A stretch of 64,000 nucleotides of DNA from CAVUXJ01 sp963814975 (GTDB taxonomy: Bacteria > Acidobacteriota > Vicinamibacteria > Vicinamibacterales > CAVVIG01), in assembly GCA_963814975.1 (NCBI GenBank), contig CAWFFB010000035.1, forward strand, positions 124,001-188,000, written 5' to 3'. A program made the translations under genes and the position numbers. This document shows, one piece after another, positions 52,668 to 60,130 of this stretch. The notes under the pieces are model-generated. The model did no database searches, had not been told where the DNA came from, and worked only from the letters and a program-made list of their open reading frames with translations. Each line of letters opens with the position of its first letter. Position 1 is the stretch's first letter.

Positions 52668-52800
52668 AACCACGCAGTCACGAAGGACAAGAAGACGCTC
52701 ATGGATTTCGTGCCGTTCGTGTCTTCGTGGTGATCTGTGTTGATGGAGAAAGTCTGAAACCTGAAGGCCGATCAGACTTGAGATTTCAGACTTGAGACTT
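52668..52800. repeat. Inverted CACGAAG repeat followed by a palindromic heptad array
   Basis: First an inverted pair (ACCACGCAGTCACGAAGGAC ... TTCGTGTCTTCGTGGTGATC, 52668-52735), then heptads from 52752: GTCTGAA, ACCTGAA, GGCCGAT, CAGACTT, GAGATTT, CAGACTT, GAGACTT. The heptads flip orientation around CCGATCAGAC. Two repeat classes are thus side by side between two converging genes. Confidence 0.75.
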
Positions 52801-52822
52801 GTCGAGTTGCTTTGAGATCCTG

Positions 52823-53050
52823 CTAGTTGATGGAACAGGCGCCGGGACCCCGCGGGTCGCCGCACATTCCGCAAGAGGACGTCGACGGAGTCCCGGGCGA
52901 GGACGAGGGACCGTTCGCGACGGCGAAGACCGACAGCTGCTTCTCGAGCTCGGCGCTGTCGCAGGCCGGACAGCTCGCCGTCTCCTGTCCCCGCGTCAGA
53001 TACTCGAAGTGGTGACCGCAGGCGCGACACGCGTACTCGAAGAGAGGCAT
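52823..53050 (-). CDS. FmdB-type zinc-ribbon protein
   Basis: 75 residues: MPLFEYACRACGHHFEYL, then SCPACDSAELEKQLSVFAV is the FmdB/CxxC_CxxC zinc ribbon (two CxxC pairs) and the tail adds GMCGDPRGPGAC. These small proteins occur in almost all genomes of the group; the role is unknown, the formamidase-regulator name is historical. ATG 53050 begins the conserved MPLFEY. Confidence 0.9.
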   Translation of the reverse strand: MPLFEYACRACGHHFEYLTRGQETASCPACDSAELEKQLSVFAVANGPSSSPGTPSTSSCGMCGDPRGPGACSIN

Positions 53051-53319
53051 GAGTCTATTCTGCAGCCTGCTTTCGGCGATGTCCAGCGCCAGTGACCAAC
53101 CCAGCCTCTCGACCGGGCGCCGGCGCCAGCGCGCTGACTGGCGCGCTCCGATCGCGCTGCGAATGGTTCCCGTCTCAGCGAGTCGCGTCAAGTCGGCTGG
53201 ATCGACGGGCCGAGGCCGTTCGGTCCTACACCTTCGATCCCTTGCCCGAGTCAGAAGAGCTGGGGAGGGGACCCCGGTCGCTTCCGGGGTGGCCCAAGAA
53301 CCTGAGCTACACTGAAGGG

Positions 53320-55176
53320 ATGATTCCCATCGCAGAACAGCGTGCTGGTTCAGCCGCGCGCGCCGAGGTCGCGAACCCGCTTCGTAGAAACATTGCCATC
53401 ATCGCGCACGTCGACCACGGCAAAACCACCCTCGTGGACGCGCTGCTGCACCAGAGCGGCGCCTTCCGGTTGAACGAACGGGTCGCGGAACGTGCGATGG
53501 ATAATACGGAGCTGGAGCGCGAGCGTGGCATCACGATTCTGGCGAAGAACACGGCGGTCCATTACGGCGACATGCTCATCAATATCGTCGACACGCCGGG
53601 CCACGCCGATTTCGGCGGCGAGGTCGAACGGACGCTGTCGATGGTGGACGGCGTGATGCTGCTGGTCGATGCGTCGGAGGGCCCGCTGCCGCAGACGCGG
53701 TTCGTGCTGCGCAAGGCGCTCGAGCGGCGGCTGACGCCGATTGTCGTGATCAACAAGATCGACCGTCCCGACGCCCGACCGCAGGAGGTGTTGAACGAGA
53801 TCTACGATCTGTTCATCGATCTCGACGCGACCGAGGAACAACTCGACTTCCCCGTGCTCTACACCAACGCCAGGGTCGGTACCGCCACGCACGACCAGGA
53901 CGGCGTGGGAGCGGACCTGCGGCCGCTGTTCGACGCGGTCGTCGAACACGTGCCCCCGCCGCGCGGGAACCCGGACGCGCCGCTGCAGCTTCTCGTCGCG
54001 AACCTGGACTCGAGCGACTACATCGGCCGCATCGCCATCGGCCGGATCTTCAACGGCCGCGTGAAGATTGGCGACGCGGTCGCCGTGGTCAAACTGGATA
54101 CCGCCGTTCAGCACACGAAAGTGACCAAGCTGTACGCCTTCGAAGGATTGAAGCGGGTGGACATCCAGGCCGCCGCGGCGGGCGACATCGTCTGCCTTGC
54201 CGGCATCGAAGACATCACGATTGGCGAGACGATCACCGACATGGAGCACCAGATTGCGATCCCCCCGATCGCGATCGACGAGCCGACCGTGTCGATCATC
54301 TTCGGCGTGAATACGTCGCCGGTGGCCGGACGCGAGGGGCAGTTCGTCACGTCACGCCAGTTGAAGGATCGCCTCGACAAGGAACTCCTCGGGAACGTTT
54401 CGATTCGCATGGAGCCGACCGATTCGCCGGAGCAGATGAAGGTGGTCGGCCGCGGCGAGCTGCAGCTGTCGATCCTGATCGAAATGATGCGCCGCGAGGG
54501 GTTCGAGCTGCAGGTCTCCCGTCCCGACATCGTCACGAAGCAGATCGGCGGCCAGATCGTCGAGCCGGTCGAGGAGCTCGTCATCGACGTGCCCGAGGAT
54601 CATCAGGGAATCGTCATCGCGCAGGTCGGGGAGCGCAAAGGCGTGATGACGAAGATGGTGAACAATGGCAGCGGGCGCGTGCGGCTCGAGTTCCGCATTC
54701 CCGCGCGGGGCCTGATCGGCTTCCGCGCGCAGTTCATGACCGACACCAAGGGGACCGGCATCATGAATCACATCTTCTCGAGCTGGGAGCCGTGGCACGG
54801 GGCGATTCCGGCCCGGGCGAACGGCGCGCTGGTCGCCGACCGCGCCGGCATCGCCACGTCGTACGCGATCTTCAATCTGCAGGAACGCGGCGAGATCTTC
54901 ATCGATCCCGCGACGCCCGTCTACGAGGGCATGCTGATCGGCGAGAACTCCCGACCAGCCGACATGGACGTCAACGTCACCAAGGAGAAGAAGCAGACGA
55001 ACATGCGGGCCTCGTCGGCCGACGAGGCGATCCGGCTGATTCCGCCACGCAAGCTCGGACTCGAGCAGGCGATCGAGTTCATCAACGACGACGAGCTGGT
55101 CGAGGTGACGCCGTCGACCATCCGGCTTCGTAAGCGGATTCTCGCCGCGAACATGCGGCCGAAGCCGGCGAAGTAG
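53320..55176 (+). CDS. typA: Ribosome-associated GTPase TypA/BipA
   Basis: 618-residue translational GTPase that helps late 50S assembly, mainly in cold or stress. G motifs: IAIIAHVDHGKTTLVDALL, the switch region ERERGITILAKN, VDTPGHADFGGEVER, VVINKIDRPDARP. Then the EF-G-like domains and the BipA-specific C-terminal domain (FRAQFMTDTKGTGIMNHIF, NLQERGEIFIDPATPVYEGM, DVNVTKEKKQTNMRASSADE, INDDELVEVTP). Intact frame. The ATG at 53320 (MIPIAEQRAGSAARAEVANP) was chosen; a longer frame upstream lacks conservation. Confidence 0.96.
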   Translation: MIPIAEQRAGSAARAEVANPLRRNIAIIAHVDHGKTTLVDALLHQSGAFRLNERVAERAMDNTELERERGITILAKNTAVHYGDMLINIVDTPGHADFGGEVERTLSMVDGVMLLVDASEGPLPQTRFVLRKALERRLTPIVVINKIDRPDARPQEVLNEIYDLFIDLDATEEQLDFPVLYTNARVGTATHDQDGVGADLRPLFDAVVEHVPPPRGNPDAPLQLLVANLDSSDYIGRIAIGRIFNGRVKIGDAVAVVKLDTAVQHTKVTKLYAFEGLKRVDIQAAAAGDIVCLAGIEDITIGETITDMEHQIAIPPIAIDEPTVSIIFGVNTSPVAGREGQFVTSRQLKDRLDKELLGNVSIRMEPTDSPEQMKVVGRGELQLSILIEMMRREGFELQVSRPDIVTKQIGGQIVEPVEELVIDVPEDHQGIVIAQVGERKGVMTKMVNNGSGRVRLEFRIPARGLIGFRAQFMTDTKGTGIMNHIFSSWEPWHGAIPARANGALVADRAGIATSYAIFNLQERGEIFIDPATPVYEGMLIGENSRPADMDVNVTKEKKQTNMRASSADEAIRLIPPRKLGLEQAIEFINDDELVEVTPSTIRLRKRILAANMRPKPAK

Positions 55177-55179
55177 CCG

Positions 55180-55256
55180 TCAGGCTTCAGCCCGTATATT
55201 GTCGCCCGAACGCCCAAAGCGATCGTCCAAAGCCTATAGTCCGAAGCCTATAGCCA
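55180..55256. repeat. Heptad array (CCTATAG/TCCAAAG words)
   Basis: In phase from 55205: CCCGAAC, GCCCAAA, GCGATCG, TCCAAAG, CCTATAG, TCCGAAG, CCTATAG, ending 4 bases before the rhomboid start. This vocabulary occurs nowhere else in the window, though the seven-base period is the same. Confidence 0.75.
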
Positions 55257-56134
55257 ATGTCTGCTTTTCCAGCGCAAAACGTCCGGGTCTGTCGTCTGTC
55301 CGGCGTGCGGGTCGCTCGTCGGCGTCCGCGACGACAAGTGCTACATGTGCGGGCGGGTCAACCCCGGGCTATGGGGGTTTGCCCCTGCGTTGCGCCAGCT
55401 TGGCGCCGACTTCGGGTTCGTGCCGCTCGTCATCGGCGCGTCGAGCGTGTTGTACGGTCTGACGCTGATCGCCTCCGGAAGCCAGCTGCAGGTCGTGGGC
55501 GGCGGCATGTCCTTTCTCGCGCCGAGTGTTCAGGCGCTGCTGCTGTTTGGAGCGAGCGGCGCCGTTCCGGTATTCGGGCTTGGCAGTTGGTGGACCGTGC
55601 TGAGCGCCTCGTGGCTGCACGGCAATCTGCTGCACATCCTCTTCAACATGATGTGGGTCCGCGACCTTGGCCCCGCCACCGCCGACGTGATCGGGCCCGG
55701 CGCGCACCGTGGTCGTCTATGTCGTCGCCGGCGTGGGCGGGTTCATGCTGAGCTCGTTTGCCGGCAGGTACATCGGTGCCCTGCCGTTGCTCGGGGGCGG
55801 AGCGGGAGTGACAATCGGTGCGTCGGCGTCGATTTTCGGGTTGCTCGGCGCCCTCGTGCACTACGGCCGGATGAGCGGAAGCAGCCTGATCCATGGCCAG
55901 GCGATGCGCTACGCGATCATCCTGTTCATCTTCGGCGTGATCATGCCGGGAGTCGACAATTACGCCCACCTCGGCGGGTTCGTCGGCGGCTACGTCACGT
56001 CTGCGTTTTTCAACCCTCTCACGCGCGAGCGGGGCGATCACATGATTGCGGCCGTCCTGTGCCTGGTGGCCACCCTGCTCGCGATTGTTGCATCGCTGCT
56101 CGTCGGGCTTCAGGGTCTGTCGCTCGTCCGCTAA
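55257..56134 (+). CDS. Rhomboid intramembrane serine protease with N-terminal zinc ribbon (frameshifted)
   Basis: About 290 residues. The N terminus (LLFQRKTSGSVVCPACGSLV, DKCYMCGRVNPGLW) has two CxxC pairs, a zinc ribbon frequently fused to rhomboids in this group. Six membrane segments follow, with ASWLHGNLLHILFNMMWVRD (His/Asn oxyanion region), TIGASASIFGLLGALVHYGR (catalytic Ser in GASA) and NYAHLGGFVGGYV (catalytic His). A shift at about 55700 (VIGP then ARTVVVYVVAG) breaks the middle. The first codons are also one base out of frame (ATG 55257, then LLFQRK). Substrates of rhomboids are membrane proteins cut within the bilayer. Confidence 0.88.
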
Positions 56135-56400
56135 CTCGGGCGCAGATGCGGTCTCGGCTGCCAGCAGATCGCCCTCAGCTCAAGGCCTCACAGGATACTG
56201 CGTGGCAAGATTCCAGACGACTCGACGGCGGACGTGACTGCCGTCTTCAGTCAAACTGGAAGGTGCGGAGGCGGCAGCATGGTGACGATAATCGTCCCCG
56301 GCTCACCGCGGCCGGAGTGACGGCCTGGCACCGTGGTGGCGAACGGCATGGTGTTCATCGGGTGTGGGGGCGATTCGCGAGATTGGGGGAACGCCGGGCA
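56135..56400. other. Spacer between rhomboid and VOC genes; possible decayed coding sequence
   Basis: No intact gene. The plus strand contains fragments such as GTVVANGMVFIGCGGD (about 56328-56375) and AIREIGGTPGNELPIFGRE in a second frame (about 56369-56430) that look protein-like but are short and uninterrupted only over 20 codons. They may be a decayed secreted-protein gene; I cannot assign a family. Confidence 0.35.
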
Positions 56401-57498
56401 ATGAACTGCCGATCTTCGGGAGGGAGTAGCGCATCGGTGGCGAAGGGATGCCCACCCAATCGTCTGAGGAGCCACAGCCACAAGGCTGGCTTGTTGGCCC
56501 TACCGCTGGTGACGGCGCTGGCGTTTGCATGGCTGCGCGAAACGCCGGCCGCCGGTCAGAGCGAGGCGCTCCCTGCGCCGCTGTTCCATCATCTTCACCT
56601 CAACTCGACGAACCCCGACACCGCGATCGATTTCTACACGAGACAGTTTCCGAGCACTTCGCGAGGGTCGTGGGCCGGACTGCCTGCGCTGAGGTCTCCG
56701 AACAACGTTCTGTTGGTTTTCACAACGGTTCGCACGCCACCGCCGACCGAGCCTCAAACCGCGATCTGGCATTTCGGTTGGCACGTCACCGACGTGCGCG
56801 CCAGGATGGAGGAGTTCAAGCGCCGGAAAGATGTCAGGCTTCTGCCCCTCTACACGACCGATGAAGGCGGCACGGTCTACATCAGCAGCGATGCCTGGCC
56901 CGTGAGCGGCAGTGTCCTCGGGTTGACCAGGGCCGAGATTGAAAGCGCCAGGGCCGCAGGCGTCAAGCCGCCGGGTGGACCTGGATTCGCTTACCTGCAA
57001 GGCCCAGATAGTGCGACCGTGGAATACCAGGGGAACTTTCCCGCCGAACGCTTCAACCACGTCCATCTGTACCAGGAAGATCCCTTCTGCGCTCAACTTT
57101 GGTACGAGAAACATCTGCTCGGGGCGGGCCGGGTCGGTGTCATCACGCCCGCGGCTTCCGTCTGCAAGGTGCCGCGTGGGCCGGCACCAACCTGGCCGGC
57201 TCTCGAAAAAGAGGGAACATTCCGGACGCCCTCGGCAGGGGTCACGTTCGGTGACGTCGCGCTCAACTGGTACGCGCGTCAGGGAGACCGGCCGCTGGTG
57301 AGCACGAAGGGCCACTTGGCTGACCACATCGCATTGAGTGTGACGAATCTGGACCTGTGGCTGGCCAAGCTGCGGAGGGAAGGCGTGGCGATTGCCGAAC
57401 CGCCAAGCAATCGTGGCGACACTCGAACGCTGATGATCGAAGGTCCCAGCCGCGAGCTGATTGAGCTGGTCGAAATCAAGGCCCCGGTTGGGCGTTGA
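56401..57498 (+). CDS. Secreted VOC-family (glyoxalase-like) protein
   Basis: About 365 residues. A hydrophobic signal segment (GLLALPLVTALAFAWLRETP) is followed by two vicinal-oxygen-chelate halves: PLFHHLHLNSTNPDTAIDFY, NNVLLVFTTVRTPPPTEPQT, IWHFGWHVTDVRARMEEFKR, then FNHVHLYQEDPFCAQLWYEK, HLADHIALSVTNLDLWLAKL and a final SRELIELVEIK strand. His/Glu positions typical for VOC metal sites are present (HHLHL, HIALS, ELIELVE). The reaction is unknown. ATG 56401 or GTG 56437 could be the start; both keep the signal segment. Confidence 0.8.
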   Translation: MNCRSSGGSSASVAKGCPPNRLRSHSHKAGLLALPLVTALAFAWLRETPAAGQSEALPAPLFHHLHLNSTNPDTAIDFYTRQFPSTSRGSWAGLPALRSPNNVLLVFTTVRTPPPTEPQTAIWHFGWHVTDVRARMEEFKRRKDVRLLPLYTTDEGGTVYISSDAWPVSGSVLGLTRAEIESARAAGVKPPGGPGFAYLQGPDSATVEYQGNFPAERFNHVHLYQEDPFCAQLWYEKHLLGAGRVGVITPAASVCKVPRGPAPTWPALEKEGTFRTPSAGVTFGDVALNWYARQGDRPLVSTKGHLADHIALSVTNLDLWLAKLRREGVAIAEPPSNRGDTRTLMIEGPSRELIELVEIKAPVGR

Positions 57499-57607
57499 GC
57501 GACAACTCCCCTGACGGTGCTTCGTGCCTCTGGTCGGAGCGCGCGGAGTTGCAGGGAGACCTGCCGTCGGCCGCTTCGCGGCGGCGGCTGGTGCGCCGCC
57601 GGTCCGA
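57499..57607. other. Short GC-rich spacer between converging genes
   Basis: About 110 bases with GCGGCGGCTGGTGCGCCGCCG (a GC-rich stem near 57585-57600) that may act as a transcription barrier between the VOC gene and the convergent release-factor-like gene. No T-run follows. Confidence 0.35.
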
Positions 57608-58798
57608 CTAGTCCAGGGGGTTGGTGAATTCGGTGCGATCGAATTCGCCAATGTCACGATCACAAGCTACAGCTTGAACCTGAGGAACGCTGCCGACGCC
57701 CCCGACGGCAGCCAGGAGTCCGGCGTCCTCGATGAACCGGATCTTGGCTGACGTTTGACGGGCGCTTACCACCAGTTCGTTGGCGACGCGTTCTTCTGGC
57801 GTGCCCTCAGGCTCGCTGGAGGAGAGCGGTTCGACCTCTGTCGTGTCGCGGCCGGACAGCCCGGCATTCGTCTCGAGGACCTCCGGCACCGTGGCGATGA
57901 CGAGCTCGTCCACCTGGCCCCGCCCCAGCGCCATGAGTGTCTCCTCCACCCCGACACAGGCCAGGCCGTTGGCGCGGTAGGCTCCGAGCAGCGCTTCCAC
58001 CCGCTCGCGATCCGTTTCCGCATCCTTCACGCGCATTGCCGCGACGGTCGCCTCCAGGATGACGGTCTCGGGCGCGTGTGCGCCAAGCTTGAGCACGTCG
58101 ACGATCCGGCTCGAGACGTCCTTGGGAATGTGTTCCTTCAGCAGCGGAACGATCACATCGTTGCCCGAAAGGATGACGAAGTCGATGCTTTCATCGCGCA
58201 CGACCCGCGCGAGTGTGTCGGCGGCCTCCTTCGCGTGATGCAGGTGGAAGTTCTCGATGTGTCGCTGGTAGCGAGCCTGTGCCCAGCCGCCCATCTTGTG
58301 GCGGCGCGTTCGGACGCCTTCGACGCGCTCAGTCTGCTGCACGGCATTGCCAGCCACCACGAACAGCCGCGCGGAGTTCGTGTCGGCAAGGAGCACCGCG
58401 AAACGGGGACAGGCCTCAAGGATCCGCGCTAGCGGATAGAGGTGCGGTTGATCGGCGATGAAGAGTCGATGCTCTTCGATCGGGCCGGGGAGGACCACCG
58501 CCTCGAACAGGTCGGCGCCCCAGCACGAGAAGATCGCCAGTCCGTTCACCGAAGGCTCGACCTCGTTGACATAGGCGCGGATTTTCTCGGCATCGCGGCC
58601 GAGGCTCTCCCGTTCCGGACCCTCGGCGTGGAACACCCGAAGGCGGTCCCCCAGTTCCTTGCGTAGGAACGGCTCGAAACTGTCGCGCCCGTGATGGTCG
58701 GGGCGCATGTTGAGGTAGAGGCTGACGATGGGATAGGGTCCGCTCTCGAGGGCGGCCAAATGGTCGAGTTGGGTGAAGAGCTGATCGGGAATAGCCAT
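57608..58798 (-). CDS. Bacterial archaeo-eukaryotic release-factor-like protein (baeRF family)
   Basis: About 396 residues with the three-domain layout of archaeal/eukaryotic eRF1 relatives. N-terminal domain (LFTQLDHLAALESGPYPIVS, LYLNMRPDHHGRDSFEPF), a middle domain with GGWAQARYQRHIENFHLHHA (the position of the GGQ-like loop seen in the VLRF1/baeRF group), and a C-terminal Pelota-like domain (KEHIPKDVSSRIVDVLKLGA, DAETDRERVEALLGAYRANG, ALGRGQVDELVIATVPEVL). These proteins are thought to act on peptidyl-tRNA of stalled ribosomes, or in host attachment; experimental data are few. ATG 58798 (MAIPDQLFTQ) is preferred to one 18 bases upstream. Confidence 0.8.
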   Translation of the reverse strand: MAIPDQLFTQLDHLAALESGPYPIVSLYLNMRPDHHGRDSFEPFLRKELGDRLRVFHAEGPERESLGRDAEKIRAYVNEVEPSVNGLAIFSCWGADLFEAVVLPGPIEEHRLFIADQPHLYPLARILEACPRFAVLLADTNSARLFVVAGNAVQQTERVEGVRTRRHKMGGWAQARYQRHIENFHLHHAKEAADTLARVVRDESIDFVILSGNDVIVPLLKEHIPKDVSSRIVDVLKLGAHAPETVILEATVAAMRVKDAETDRERVEALLGAYRANGLACVGVEETLMALGRGQVDELVIATVPEVLETNAGLSGRDTTEVEPLSSSEPEGTPEERVANELVVSARQTSAKIRFIEDAGLLAAVGGVGSVPQVQAVACDRDIGEFDRTEFTNPLD

Positions 58799-58883
58799 AC
58801 GCCTGAACGTTCGCAAGCGTTATGCCGTAATTCTTGTCGCTATTCGAAATGCCGACGTCGGAAATCTGGGCTGAAGCTCGATC

Positions 58884-59927
58884 TCATCGTTTCCGGGCGA
58901 GTTCCTCTTCAATAATCTGTCTGAAGTTTTCGATCGGCATGGCGCCGAAGACGGCCCGGCCGTTGATGAAGAAGGCGGGCGTGCCCGACACACCGGCCGC
59001 TTCGCCTGCCGCGATGTCGGTGTCGACATCTTTCTGATACTTGCGGGCGTCCACGCACGCGTTGAAGGCGGTCGCGTTCAGCCCGAGCTCGGCCGCATGC
59101 TGTTTCAGATCCGGAACCGACAGCTTTCCTGGACTGCTGAACAGGCGGTCGTGGTACTGCCAGAACTTGCCCTGCTCGTTGGCGCATGCCGAGGCCTCGG
59201 CGGCGGGCCTGGCGTTCGGGTGGTTCGGAAGCGGGTAGTGACGGTAGGCCAGACGGATACGATCGCCGTAGGTTTTCAACAGTTCGCTCACCGTCGGAAA
59301 TACCCGAAGGCAGTAGGGACACTCGAAATCCGAGAACTCGACGATCGCAATCGGCGCGTCCGCGGGCCCTCTGGTCGCTCCTCCGCCCTCGGCTACTTTT
59401 ACTCGTGGCGGGTCGAGAGCAATCGTGATCGCCGTCTTCGCCCGCAGCGTGTCGAGGTACTGTTGCCGCGCGGCCTGTGCGCGCTCCCTGACGAGAAGTG
59501 CCCGGATCGGCTCCTTGACCTGCTCCAGGCTGGCGCCCTGCACCCGCCCCGAGTTCGCCTGGTACCAGGCGTTGACGTCCGCCTCGGTCGGCGCCGAGGT
59601 TCTCGACGCCACTTCGCTCTCGGTCAGGCTGGCGCGGTCCATACCTCGTGCTTTGGCTTCCTGATCGAGCAAACGGTTGCCGATGATCTCGTCGAGCGCT
59701 GTGCGCCGCGCCTCGTAGAGCGCTTGCATCAACGTCAGGCTGCCGAAGTTGCCGGCCGGGGCCTGCAGCGCACGCTCATCGACATCCGCCAGCGTAATGG
59801 AGATGCCACTGACCGTGCCCACGACATCGGACGGCATCGGCGTCCGCGCCGGTTGAGCCGCAGTCGAGCAGGCTGTCAGGAACGCGACGGCTATTGCGGC
59901 GTTGAACGGACGCGCGGCAATGTGCAT
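58884..59927 (-). CDS. SurA-like/DsbA-like thioredoxin-fold lipoprotein
   Basis: 347 residues. A lipoprotein signal (AVAFLTACSTA with the lipobox Cys) is followed by a helical, SurA-N-like segment (SLTLMQALYEARRTALDEII, LLDQEAKARGMDRASL, EADVNAWYQAN) and then a DsbA-like thioredoxin domain with active site FSDFECPYCLRVFPTVSELL (CPYC), RLAYRHYPLPNHPNARPAAE and the cis-Pro loop GVSGTPAFFINGRAVFG. Probably an envelope disulfide oxidase/isomerase with chaperone segment. Frame intact; the upstream spacer has heptads on the other side. Confidence 0.9.
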   Translation of the reverse strand: MHIAARPFNAAIAVAFLTACSTAAQPARTPMPSDVVGTVSGISITLADVDERALQAPAGNFGSLTLMQALYEARRTALDEIIGNRLLDQEAKARGMDRASLTESEVASRTSAPTEADVNAWYQANSGRVQGASLEQVKEPIRALLVRERAQAARQQYLDTLRAKTAITIALDPPRVKVAEGGGATRGPADAPIAIVEFSDFECPYCLRVFPTVSELLKTYGDRIRLAYRHYPLPNHPNARPAAEASACANEQGKFWQYHDRLFSSPGKLSVPDLKQHAAELGLNATAFNACVDARKYQKDVDTDIAAGEAAGVSGTPAFFINGRAVFGAMPIENFRQIIEEELARKR

Positions 59928-59956
59928 GGGGCAAGTATACAGGGGCTTTCTGGAAT

Positions 59957-60117
59957 GTCTGAAACCTGAAACCTGAAGCCTGAAGTGACTAAAGTTCGGG
60001 TACAGATTTCAGAAGTCGGACCTTCCATGAAGCCGCCGAGCTGTCTGCTGACTTCAAGCGAAGTTTGATTAGACTTCAGAACTTGAGACTTGAGACTTGA
60101 GACTTGAGACTTGAGAC
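59957..60117. repeat. Heptad arrays, including a perfect five-copy (ACTTGAG) tandem
   Basis: Left part from 59957: GTCTGAA, ACCTGAA, ACCTGAA, GCCTGAA, GTGACTA. Right part 60081-60115: five identical ACTTGAG units, then ACCTC. The middle (60000-60075) has degenerate words (CAGATTTCAGAAG, GACTTCA). The spacer separates the DsbA-like and M28 genes, both on the minus strand. Confidence 0.9.
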
Positions 60118-60130
60118 CTCTCTGTCTCCG

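Noticed and set aside
53092..53319. 76-residue N-terminal extension of TypA
   Set aside because: Unconserved, overlaps the divergent fmdB upstream region; TypA normally starts shortly before the RNIAIIAHVDHGK segment.
60069..60130. C-terminal extension of the M28 peptidase (SQVSSLKSQVSSSEV)
   Set aside because: It is a translation of the ACTTGAG heptads in a shifted frame; the conserved C terminus lies in another frame and stops at 60131.
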